NCBI GenBank assembly: GCA_031412915.1
Contig: JANODX010000155.1
Span: 1 to 19,707 of the forward strand
DNA: 19,707 nt
Reading direction: 5' to 3'
Source: JAGNNV01 sp031412915
GTDB lineage: Bacteria; Acidobacteriota; Vicinamibacteria; Fen-336; JAGNNV01
The notes below the pieces were generated by a model. It did no database searches, was not told where the DNA came from, and saw nothing but the letters and a program-made list of their open reading frames with translations. The position numbers and the translations under genes were made by a program. Shown in pieces: positions 8,928 to 14,772 of this stretch. The stretch's first letter is position 1. Each line of letters starts with the position of its first letter.

Positions 8928-8983
8928 GTCGAAGGGCGGTCCCTGAGCCTGTCGAAGGGCGGTCCCTGAGCCTGTCGAAGGGC
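8928..8983. repeat. 23-bp tandem repeat, about 2.4 copies (GTCGAAGG-type dispersed repeat)
   Basis: Two identical 23-bp units run 8928-8950 and 8951-8973, and a third begins at 8974 and breaks after about 10 bp. The unit starts GTCGAAGGGCGG and ends CCTGAGCCT. A diverged inverted copy (GTTCGACAG.CTCA) lies at about 9003-9016, so the block can fold into a hairpin. The motif belongs to a short palindromic sequence scattered through many high-GC bacterial genomes. Confidence 0.8.
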
Positions 8984-9092
8984 CCGCCAGGGGGCTTCGA
9001 CCGTTCGACAGTCTCACCGCAGGCACGGCAGTCACTGTCTCGCCAGAGGTGCCGGAAATAAACCTCACCGAGGCGTTTCCCAACAGCAGGGT

Positions 9093-9176
9093 TCAGGAGC
9101 CGATTCGACGCGCGAAGGACGCGATGATCTCTTCGCGGGCTGAGGTCGTGGGTTGGCCCGCCTCATCGACCAGGGT
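9093..9176 (-). pseudogene. Possible C-terminal relic of a lost gene
   Basis: The minus frame ending at the TGA at 9093 reads TLVDEAGQPTTSAREE and then IIASFARRIGS, which looks protein-like, but a stop precedes it at about 9184. No start codon or family can be assigned. It may be the tail of a gene truncated when the neighbouring repeats were acquired. Confidence 0.25.
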
Positions 9177-9266
9177 GGGCGGTCACCTCCCCGCCCGGGA
9201 GGCCTGCCATCCCCCTCCGTCAGGGCGACCATCCGCGGCATCATGTGGACCAGGCTTCGCCAGACT

Positions 9267-9698
9267 TCACTCCCAGGTTCGGCGGCTCGCCGATCGCCCA
9301 GGAGCGTACTGCGTCAACACGGCGCGGCCGATTCGGAAGTCAAGAAGCACGTCCAGGACTCGACGCGACACAACGAGCGTGCCCGCCGCCGTGAGCCCCA
9401 TGTCGTCCCGACCGACGTGGCCCCGCACTTGGATAGCCCAGAAGGCCGGCAGGCGTTTGCCCGGATTGTGCTTCCGGAAGAACCGTGAGGCGCCGATGCG
9501 GGCCCTGGTGATCTCGAACCCGGATGGCCCAACAAGGCCCAGCAACGCCCTCTTGACCGGAGTCGTGACCAGCACCGCGGGATATGCACGGACCAGATCG
9601 TCGCCTGGCAACGTATCGAACACACAACCGACGCGACCTGTCGCCGAACCAGGAGAAGGCGACCCGGACGCCTCGGGCTCGATGGTGAAGAAGCTCAT
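9267..9698 (-). CDS. Hypothetical 143-aa protein
   Basis: I cannot name this protein. It has no signal peptide or membrane span. Segments such as GDDLVRAYPAVLVTTPVKRAL, FWAIQVRGHVGRDDMGL and LVVSRRVLDVLL look like a conserved soluble domain. The GxDDxGL...LVVSxRxL pattern recalls small proteins annotated as DUF1629 or immunity-like in other soil bacteria; that is an impression, not a match. The ATG at 9698 has no strong Shine-Dalgarno. It lies 72 bp downstream of the SDR gene on the same strand and may share its transcript. GC content and codon use look normal for the region. Confidence 0.6.
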   Translation of the reverse strand: MSFFTIEPEASGSPSPGSATGRVGCVFDTLPGDDLVRAYPAVLVTTPVKRALLGLVGPSGFEITRARIGASRFFRKHNPGKRLPAFWAIQVRGHVGRDDMGLTAAGTLVVSRRVLDVLLDFRIGRAVLTQYAPGRSASRRTWE

Positions 9699-9770
9699 CG
9701 GGGAAAACCTGCGAAGGTCCGGCGTTGACCCGGCTTGCTCATCTCCATTCCCCTGTTCGGCGGCGCCGGC

Positions 9771-10472
9771 TCACACGGACCGGGTGATTCCACCGTCCAC
9801 CCTGAGATTCTGGCCCGTGATGTAGCCGGCTTCGTCGGAAGCAAGGAACGCAATCACGGCGGACACCTCTTCAGTCCGGCCATAGCGCTTCATTGGAATG
9901 CGGTCGAGGAACTCCTTCTTCTCCGGGAAACTATCGATGAAGCCCGGCAGAACGTTGTTCATGCGAATGTTCTCCGCCGCATACCGGTCGGCATACAGCT
10001 TCGTGAATGCGGCGAGTCCGGCGCGGAACACACCGGAGGTCGGGAAGGCAGGGTCGGGTTCGAAAGCGGCGAAGGTGGAGATGTTGATGATGACGCCGCC
10101 CTTCTGACGTTGCATGATCGGGGTAACCAACCGCGTTGGACGAACCACGTTGAGGAGATAGACCTCCATGCCCTGGCGCCAGTCGTCGTCCGAAAGCTCG
10201 AGTATCGGTGCTCTTGGACCATGCCCGGCGCTGTTGACGAGGACATCAACGCGTCCCCAGGCTTCGACTGTCTTGTCGACGAGTTGCTTCAAATCGTCGT
10301 TGGATCGGTTCGAGCCGGTAACGCCGATGCCTCCAAGCTCCTTCGCCAGTGTTTCTCCTTTCCCCGACGAAGAGAGGATCGAGACCCGGAAACCCTCGTC
10401 GGCGAGCTTTCGCGCGGCTCCCGCACCCATGCCGGTCCCGCCGGCCGTAACGATTGCTACCTTGTCTTCCAC
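9771..10472 (-). CDS. Atypical SDR-family oxidoreductase
   Basis: A 233-aa Rossmann-fold short-chain dehydrogenase/reductase, cytoplasmic. Seen: nucleotide-binding loop TAGGTGMGAG (9-18), NSAG (80-83, usually NNAG), the serine-containing ISTFAAF (S132), and a conserved C-terminal half ending GYITGQNLRVDGGITRSV. The usual catalytic YxxxK is replaced: the aligned segment is TSGVFRAGL, giving S146 and R150. A group of SDRs with this FPTS.VFRA segment exists, so it is probably a family trait rather than decay, but classical catalysis is not expected. Three GTG codons stand in a row (10478, 10475, 10472). The GGGAGG at 10481-10486 is best spaced (8 bp) for the third, giving MEDKVAIVTAG, so I start there. 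Substrate is unknown. Confidence 0.88.
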   Translation of the reverse strand: MEDKVAIVTAGGTGMGAGAARKLADEGFRVSILSSSGKGETLAKELGGIGVTGSNRSNDDLKQLVDKTVEAWGRVDVLVNSAGHGPRAPILELSDDDWRQGMEVYLLNVVRPTRLVTPIMQRQKGGVIINISTFAAFEPDPAFPTSGVFRAGLAAFTKLYADRYAAENIRMNNVLPGFIDSFPEKKEFLDRIPMKRYGRTEEVSAVIAFLASDEAGYITGQNLRVDGGITRSV

Positions 10473-10555
10473 CACCACACCCTCCCATCGCTCGTCAGGG
10501 CGACTCTAATGGCAGAGGCGCGGCGACTTGAGCGAGGCCGCCCTATCCGTTGGCC

Positions 10556-10570
10556 GCAGACCCGGTCTGC
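10556..10570. terminator. Perfect 7-bp hairpin downstream of the membrane-protein gene
   Basis: GCAGACC-C-GGTCTGC is a 15-bp perfect dyad about 24 bp after the stop of the minus-strand gene ending at 10594. There is no U-tract, so it may be a weak terminator, a transcript-end stabiliser or an operator for the SDR gene downstream. Confidence 0.3.
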
Positions 10571-10593
10571 CCCCTTCCCTTTGATGTCCATCG

Positions 10594-11196
10594 TCATGCG
10601 GCACTTGAATTGGTCCTCGGGTCGCGACGGAGTCGGGCCTGCTCCCGCCAGGTGGCTACACAAAGCAGGGTGGCAAGAAGAGAGAACAGCAGCGGACCTG
10701 CCATCATTGGCCACTGTGTCACGGCTGCAATGGAGGATTCGGAGGCAACCGCAAGGTCCTCGATTCGAGGGATCACGTATACGTCGGACTTGTGCCGCCA
10801 ACAGCAGCCGGCCTCCCGATCGGTGTCGATCGCGAGGCTCCTGTATCCGCCTCCGCCGGTGCGGACGAGAAGCTCCGTAAAGTTGATGTCGTCCCAATCG
10901 TAGTGGATCTCAACCGTGCCTCCCGAGGCCAAGTCGAACCGACCGCTGCCAAAGTGTGGGATTGCCGGGAACACGGTCGCGAAGAGCGGCAATATGTGCG
11001 GCTCTGTGCCACCAGCCGTCCCCAGAGGCCATAGTTCGATCGACTGGCCCGAGTCGTTGCGCACGGCAAACGTCGTTACAAATGTCAGCTGCATAGGATT
11101 GAAGGCATTCAGGACGCTCAGGACCAAGAATGCGGGCCCCAGTGCGGAAAGGACCGAGATCCCAAGGAAAAGAAGCCGAAGCGCCTGACGCTTCAT
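10594..11196 (-). CDS. Hypothetical membrane protein with two spans
   Basis: A 200-aa protein of unrecognised family. It has an N-terminal hydrophobic segment (about 7-29), a central beta-rich, probably extracytoplasmic domain (about 35-155) with a Cys pair in REAGCCWRHKSD, and a second span (about 160-182) followed by a basic tail (WREQARLRRDPR). The ATG at 11196 begins MKRQALRLLFLG, a good membrane N-terminus. The longer frame upstream overlaps the preceding gene and is not used. It starts 47 bp after the secreted NTF2-like gene on the same strand and may be part of the same cassette or transcript. No attC is visible at either of its ends, so it lies at or beyond the array boundary. Confidence 0.65.
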   Translation of the reverse strand: MKRQALRLLFLGISVLSALGPAFLVLSVLNAFNPMQLTFVTTFAVRNDSGQSIELWPLGTAGGTEPHILPLFATVFPAIPHFGSGRFDLASGGTVEIHYDWDDINFTELLVRTGGGGYRSLAIDTDREAGCCWRHKSDVYVIPRIEDLAVASESSIAAVTQWPMMAGPLLFSLLATLLCVATWREQARLRRDPRTNSSAA

Positions 11197-11243
11197 GAGC
11201 CGTCTCCGTGGCTTGCTCGCTGCGGCTGCTTCTTGAACGACAT

Positions 11244-11780
11244 CTACCGTGCCGTCTGCTTCGCAGTCTGCGAATCGGCCTGTCGGTGCGAGATTCGCCA
11301 AGAGCCGGACTCGAGCCGAAACACCATGACCGCTCTGAGTTCTTGCGTCACTTGAGTGGTCTGGCCCGGAACACGAAAACGAATGATTTCCTTCTGCACG
11401 ACGTAGGCAACATCTCGCCCTATGAAGCGAACCACCTCCTCGTGCTCGCGGGTGCCGTCCGCATACTGTGCGCTGACCCAATCGAGTCGCCGGCTCACGC
11501 TGCCCCAGCCCTTTTCGATCGCACCACCGAGTCCGCCCGTCAGCGTCACGTCGTCACGATTCGACCATAGCGCCTTGAACGCCGCCGGCCGACCACGCAC
11601 GAGCTCAACTTGAGCAGATTCAACTCTTGCCAAGGTCTCATCGAAGGCCTCTGCGCTGCCGGTGAGCGACTCCTGTAATTGAGATGCGCCCGACTCGGGG
11701 GCGAGTGCTGAGCTCCCCCCCGAGAGAGCGGACCATGCTACGACTATTCCGGCCAATGCGGATCTCCTCATTCGTCCCAT
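11244..11780 (-). CDS. Secreted NTF2/SnoaL-like (DUF4440-type) protein, first gene after an attC end
   Basis: A 178-aa protein: signal peptide (MGRMRRSALAGIVVAWSALSGGSSA) and an NTF2-like fold with the typical segments AAFKALWSNRDDVTLTGGLGG and WGSVSRRLDWVSAQ, then a final WRISHRQADS strand. Family members bind small molecules or act as enzymes; no activity can be assigned. I choose the ATG at 11780: it stands 9 bp after GTTAGGC (minus strand of 11790-11796), the usual distance between an attC R' box and a cassette start codon, and it gives a clean signal peptide. The longer frame from 11879 runs back through the attC region. No attC is visible after its stop. Confidence 0.75.
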   Translation of the reverse strand: MGRMRRSALAGIVVAWSALSGGSSALAPESGASQLQESLTGSAEAFDETLARVESAQVELVRGRPAAFKALWSNRDDVTLTGGLGGAIEKGWGSVSRRLDWVSAQYADGTREHEEVVRFIGRDVAYVVQKEIIRFRVPGQTTQVTQELRAVMVFRLESGSWRISHRQADSQTAKQTAR

Positions 11781-11789
11781 GCTACGCCC

Positions 11790-12053
11790 GCCTAACGCGG
11801 ATGAGCCGCAGTGGCTTCTTTTTCGCGACGCCCCACGCCACGCCTTTGGACGTTGGACCTGGGTCGACAACCGCACCACCCGGACATGGCGATGATGCCA
11901 GTTGCTCAGGCTGACGGCCCAGCCGCCCCGATCACGCGACGGATGTTGGACCTCAACTCTAGCCCCGCCACTCGCACCCGATGCTCAACCATTCTGGTCG
12001 AGCCGCGAGCATGCCCCGTCCGTGCGTTGGGTCCGCTCCAACGATCGGTAGGC
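11790..12053 (-). other. Degenerate or expanded attC-like site
   Basis: On the minus strand an R''-like box GCCTACC (12047-12053) and an L''-like arm containing GTTGGAGCGGAC directly follow the acetyltransferase gene. An L' arm GCGGCTCATCCGC and a perfect R' box GTTAGGC (11790-11796) precede the NTF2-like gene. Together they would make a 264-bp attC, far longer than usual, with imperfect arm pairing. Either the variable middle holds an insertion or two halves of different sites remain. The roughly 220 bp between them contain no convincing gene. Confidence 0.4.
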
Positions 12054-12064
12054 GGCTCACGCCG

Positions 12065-12601
12065 CTACCACAACTCTCCTTCTCGCCACTCCGCTGACAG
12101 GGACTCGTCGAGGTTCAACTCTGGCCGGCCTGCGAGCTCGAGCACCATCACGCGTTCGTCTGGAGTCAGTTCGTCCGAGCCCGACGGCATACGAATACTC
12201 AACGGACCTCGCCAGAATTGCCAGCCAAGTCTCGCGTACATACTCGTATCGGCGGGTGATAGCGCCGCAAGCTCGTAGCCTTTCGGAATGTGAGCAAGGA
12301 GGTGCTTCATGACTTCGGTCGCATAGCCGTTGCCTTGATTGGCGGGGAGCGTTGCCACCGTTTCGACGTACGCGGTTTTGAGCGGTCGAGGCGTAGCTGG
12401 CTAAAGCCAGCGCGTAACCGACATCGCGTGTGACACGACCCGATCATCAATCTCGCCAATCACGTGGGTACACGAGCTAAAGGTACGAAAGAGTTTGGTG
12501 AGATCCTCCCGATACGCCACGTTACCAAGCGAGAGGATCTCCTTGTAGAGATCTCCCGAAATGGTTGCTGATGTCACGATGCGCAGTTGTAGTAGAGACA
12601 T
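12065..12601 (-). pseudogene. AAC(2')-I-like aminoglycoside N-acetyltransferase, interrupted by an in-frame TAG
   Basis: A GNAT-fold acetyltransferase of 179 codons, the normal size of the AAC(2')-I family. Resemblance is strongest in the C-terminal half: ATLPANQGNGYATEVM (acetyl-CoA loop, family form RGxRL), the AALSPADTSMYARLGW segment, the WRGPLSIRMPSG strand and the tail AEWREGELW, which parallels the CDWRAGDVW end of mycobacterial AAC(2')-Ic. Codon 67 (12401-12403) is TAG, and both sides are in the same frame, so one C-to-T change (CAG to TAG) would explain it. The ATG lies 11 bp after the R' box GTTAGGC in the cassette-typical context GTTAGGCATCA. GC content is visibly lower than in flanking genes. 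Aminoglycoside activity is an inference, and the gene as written makes only 66 residues. Confidence 0.75.
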
Positions 12602-12612
12602 CGTTCGCTGAT

Positions 12613-12690
12613 GCCTAACACCGCATTGAGCGGCAAGGGCCCATCAGTCCGTTTGCGCGGGACTTTGTCCGTTCCAATGCGTTGTTATCC
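12613..12690 (-). other. attC recombination site
   Basis: Minus strand: R'' GGATAAC (12684-12690), L'' GCATTGGAACGG, L' CCGCTCAATGC, R' GTTAGGC (12613-12619), total 78 bp. The arms pair with one extra G in L''. R'' is the exact complement of the R' box at 13249-13255 that begins this cassette (brnTA). R'' also supplies the TAA stop of brnA. Confidence 0.88.
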
Positions 12691-12945
12691 CGCCTTGCGG
12701 GAGGCCTGTGCTCTGGGCCGAGCAGGACGACGACCTGACCTAGGTACCGCATTGATGACAGCCCGCAGGATGTCGTTCACGGAGTCGGCGGTTGGGAACG
12801 AGGGCGCTACGTCCGGGGCCAGAAGAACGGCGACGGCCCGGCCCCTTAGTTGAGCCGCAAACGGGTTGGGTCGAGCCTTGGAGTAGTCAAAATCGTATTC
12901 CGGCCTCAATTCGTCGGCCCCCGCTCTAGTTGGAATCTTCTTCAT
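12685..12945 (-). CDS. brnA: BrnA-family antitoxin
   Basis: An 86-aa antitoxin partner of BrnT, recognised from DELRPEYDFDYSKA and the C-terminal ribbon-helix-helix-like segment VLLAPDVAPSFPTADSVNDILRAVI. BrnA proteins bind BrnT and repress the operon. The ATG at 12945 overlaps the end of the toxin frame by 20 bp, the normal brnTA arrangement. The C-terminal tail (RPARPRAQASRKAG) is low complexity and the stop codon lies inside the attC R'' box, so the protein end depends on the cassette junction. The gene is intact although the toxin is frameshifted. Confidence 0.82.
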   Translation of the reverse strand: MKKIPTRAGADELRPEYDFDYSKARPNPFAAQLRGRAVAVLLAPDVAPSFPTADSVNDILRAVINAVPRSGRRPARPRAQASRKAG

Positions 12946-13212
12946 ATTTCTCACGTTCGCGCCGGGTGGTGGTCCGAGCGCTGATAATCCGAATATTACG
13001 CCCACGGTAAGCGAAGGAAACCAGCAGCAGCAGCCCCTTTTCAGAATGCCCGACGAGAATACCTCGGCTCTCGTCCTGAGAATTTCGGGATCGGAATGGA
13101 CCTTGGCCAATGGGTCGACGAAGGCCGTCGCTGCCTCCTCGAATGCGACGCGATGTCGCGCGAGATTGGACGCTGCCTTCGGTGGATCCCATTCGAAACC
13201 AGGCACGCTCAT
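12926..13212 (-). pseudogene. brnT: BrnT-family toxin, frameshifted
   Basis: Ribonuclease toxin of the BrnT/RelE-like class. The N-terminal half reads MSVPGFEWDPPKAASNLARH and FEEAATAFVDPLAKVHSDPE in one frame; the C-terminal half reads SQDESRGILVGHSEKG, VSFAYRGRNIRIISARTTT and RREREKYEEDSN in another. Both halves match the family. The total is 287 nt, one short of 96 codons. The simplest repair is one missing base just after codon 43 (about 13083), restoring DPEHSQDE. The start at 13212 lies 36 bp after the R' box GTTATCC of the neighbouring attC. As written, the frame continues into the brnA frame and would make a hybrid protein. Confidence 0.8.
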
Positions 13213-13248
13213 CTGGCTTCAGCGTATCACTCGATACACCCTTGGTCG

Positions 13249-13323
13249 GGATAACACCGCATTGAGCGGCAAGGGCCTGCGGCGAAAGGCGTGGACCTCG
13301 TCCGCTCCAATTCTTTGTTCTGC
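13249..13323 (-). other. attC recombination site
   Basis: Minus strand: R'' GCAGAAC (13317-13323), L'' AATTGGAGCGGAC, L' TTGCCGCTCAATGC, R' GTTATCC (13249-13255), 75 bp. One extra G in L''. It shares an identical 26-bp run with the 12613-12690 site (12616-12641 and 13252-13277), so the two are recent relatives. Confidence 0.85.
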
Positions 13324-13339
13324 GACTGCTGATTGGTCC

Positions 13340-13681
13340 TCATTCCTCGCCTTCGGCGTCACTGCCTTTGAGAAGAGCTTGTTGACCTGGCACCGATGAT
13401 CTCAATTGACGAGATGCTCTGCCTGGGTCATCTGGTCCGCCGCTGTCATCGACCGCGACCTTGGTCGCCTTGTGCTCGTTCCGTGAGTGTCGCTTCTCGG
13501 GCTGCTCGATGGCTTGAACCTCCAGGATTGCCTCCTCGACCCCTTTGGCGAGGCCTTCCGAAAAGCTCCCGCTCCAGCTACGCCGAAACACTGACCCGCT
13601 GGGTCGGCCGGTGGTTTGGGCGAGGTTGAGGATCAGCAAGAGCAGCACGATGCCGCCTGACCAGAGTCCGAGGTTCAGCAT
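13340..13681 (-). CDS. Small membrane protein, cassette gene
   Basis: A 113-aa protein of unknown family: one membrane span near the N-terminus (MLNLGLWSGGIVLLLLILNL), then a hydrophilic, acidic C-terminal part rich in Glu, Asp and Gly, with a predicted helix around GLAKGVEEAILEVQAIEQ. I start at ATG 13681 because GAAGG lies 9 bp upstream; a GTG at 13702 in the same frame is possible and would add 7 residues. It ends 17 bp before the attC at 13323 and begins about 33 bp after the R' box at 13715, so it fills one cassette exactly. It is intact. Confidence 0.65.
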   Translation of the reverse strand: MLNLGLWSGGIVLLLLILNLAQTTGRPSGSVFRRSWSGSFSEGLAKGVEEAILEVQAIEQPEKRHSRNEHKATKVAVDDSGGPDDPGRASRQLRSSVPGQQALLKGSDAEGEE

Positions 13682-13714
13682 CGCGAACAGACCTTCGGCC
13701 ACACCCCCGCGCCC

Positions 13715-13810
13715 GTAGAACGCTCGCGTTCACCTGCAAAGCGCGCCTCAACGACCGCCTGAGTAGCAGGCGCACCGACGCGCTTTGGCAGGTGCAACGC
13801 GTTGTTCGAC
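13715..13810 (-). other. attC recombination site
   Basis: Minus strand: R'' GTCGAAC (13804-13810), L'' AACGCGTTGCACCTG, L' CAGGTGAACGCGAGC, R' GTTCTAC (13715-13721), 96 bp. The arms pair over 11 bp with one extra G in L''. An inner CAAAGCGCG/CGCGCTTTG pair extends the stem. Same family as the 18050-18120 site. Confidence 0.9.
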
Positions 13811-14169
13811 GGCTGCCTGTTTCGTGCGACTCTTGGCACAGGCTCAACATAACGCTTTGGCGACTGCTGATCGAGACGTAATGAGACCAGCACCTTTAGC
13901 CGTTGGGGCCACGCCTCGCAAGCCAACTCCGCGGCTTGGGCCGATAGCAAACAGCCGCGCACTTTCGACGAAGCCTTGCGCACCGGACCAAGCGGCCTTG
14001 GCCCGACGCCTCGCGATCCGAGAGGCCGAGCACGACCTGGCTTGACGACCTCGCCTCCCGGACGGCGAGCAGAGACACAAGCCCAGTCTGACAGCCTCGC
14101 CAGGCTGCGCTCAGGAACGCCGATGCCCAGCGTCATTCCGACCCAGATCCTCTGTCCCCTGCGAAGCCC
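13811..14169 (-). other. Cassette interval without a recognisable gene
   Basis: 359 bp between two attC sites. The only long minus-strand frame (from 14178, including MTLGIGVPERSLARLSDW) runs straight through the next attC and stops at 13675, giving the SNNALHLPKR peptide that attC sites of this type encode. No family is recognisable in any frame. It is either a gene-less cassette, a degraded one, or an orphan protein I cannot tell from chance. Confidence 0.5.
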
Positions 14170-14250
14170 GTCGAACACCGCGAATCAGCTGCGAAGCCCG
14201 CGGCTCCCGTTCTCGGCGCGGGCTTCGTCAGCGGCATCCGCTTGTTCGGC
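14170..14250 (-). other. attC recombination site, diverged arms
   Basis: Minus strand: R'' GCCGAAC (14244-14250), L'' GCGGATGCCGCTGAC, L' GCAGCTGATTCGC, R' GTTCGAC (14170-14176), 81 bp. Arms pair less well than in the other sites but still with one extra G in L''. An inner GAAGCCCGCG/CGCGGGCTTC stem is strong. R' is the exact complement of the R'' at 13804-13810, as expected for one cassette. Confidence 0.75.
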
Positions 14251-14309
14251 GGCTCCTTCCACACTGCTGCTGCCATGCCGCAAGCCGTGGTTGGGCGCGT
14301 GGACATGGC

Positions 14310-14667
14310 TCAGCGTCGGTATGCGCCCACCAACCACAGGAGCAGGAAGGGTACCGCATTGAGACCTGCACCTATGAGAGTGGAAACTATGAGAACACGG
14401 CGAGTAAGGAGGCCTTCGTTCTGCGCCCTACGATAGGCCCAAGTGCCGAGCGGAAGGTAAAGGGTAGTCGAGGTCAAAGTGCCAGGTGAGAGGTGCCCCC
14501 CAAGGAGCGTTGGACCGATATGGAAAAGGGGCCATTGATCATGACGAGAGCAGGAAGCGAGAGGCTCACTTCTGGTGCTCGGGCCCCACCATGGCCGCCC
14601 CGATGGAGAGGAGAAGGAACCCAGCGTTCACGAGGAAGAACTGGCTCCACTCCTCCTTCTTGGTCAT
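14310..14667 (-). pseudogene. Small two-span membrane protein, frameshifted
   Basis: The start at ATG 14667 has AAGGGG about 9 bp upstream and gives MTKKEEWSQFFLVNAGFLL with a first span, but a stop occurs after 33 codons (14566-14568). In another frame the sequence continues as DQWPLFHIGPTLLGGHLSPG, YLPLGTWAYRRAQNEGLL and a second span LNAVPFLLLWLVGAYRR, stopping at 14310. The interval is 358 nt. Removing one base from the GGGG/CCC run at 14581-14587 gives an open 118-aa protein ending at 14310. The family is unknown. It ends 60 bp before the attC at 14250 and is a plausible cassette gene. Confidence 0.6.
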
Positions 14668-14772
14668 GTCAGCGGCCCCTTGCCCCGGGGGTGCACTGGG
14701 CAAAGCGCGGGCGACTTGCCGGCTTCTACGGACGTGAGCTTGAAGCCCCCGGCTCGAAAGCTCCAGGAACCA

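Larger units (their letters stand above)
8882..9266. other. Spacer without a convincing gene
   Basis: About 385 bp containing the 23-bp repeat block, its inverted relative and a short minus-strand coding relic. One 68-codon frame (8877-9083, minus) runs through the repeat and has the RQAQG-type peptide that this repeat always encodes, so I do not call it a gene. Confidence 0.5.

Noticed and set aside
8928..8983. CRISPR array
   Set aside because: Repeats are head-to-tail with no spacers and there are no cas genes.
8877..9083. 68-codon minus frame over the 23-bp repeats
   Set aside because: A large part of it is translation of the tandem repeat; no ribosome site or family.
9699..9770. GCCGAAC motif as an attC R'' box after the SDR gene
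   Set aside because: No pairing L' arm or R' box follows; a single 7-mer match is not enough.
11811..12278. 155-codon plus-strand frame
   Set aside because: It runs opposite the acetyltransferase gene and across an attC-like region, with Ser/Arg/Pro-rich shadow composition.
12401..12403. Pyrrolysine or other recoding of the in-frame TAG in the acetyltransferase
   Set aside because: Neighbouring cassette genes carry other single-base lesions and TAG serves as a normal stop for several genes here (for example at 3788-3790 and 7315-7317); mutation is simpler.
13675..14178. 167-codon minus frame across an attC site
   Set aside because: It reads through the whole attC (SNNALHL peptide) into the next cassette and its start lies in an attC R' box; no family is recognisable.
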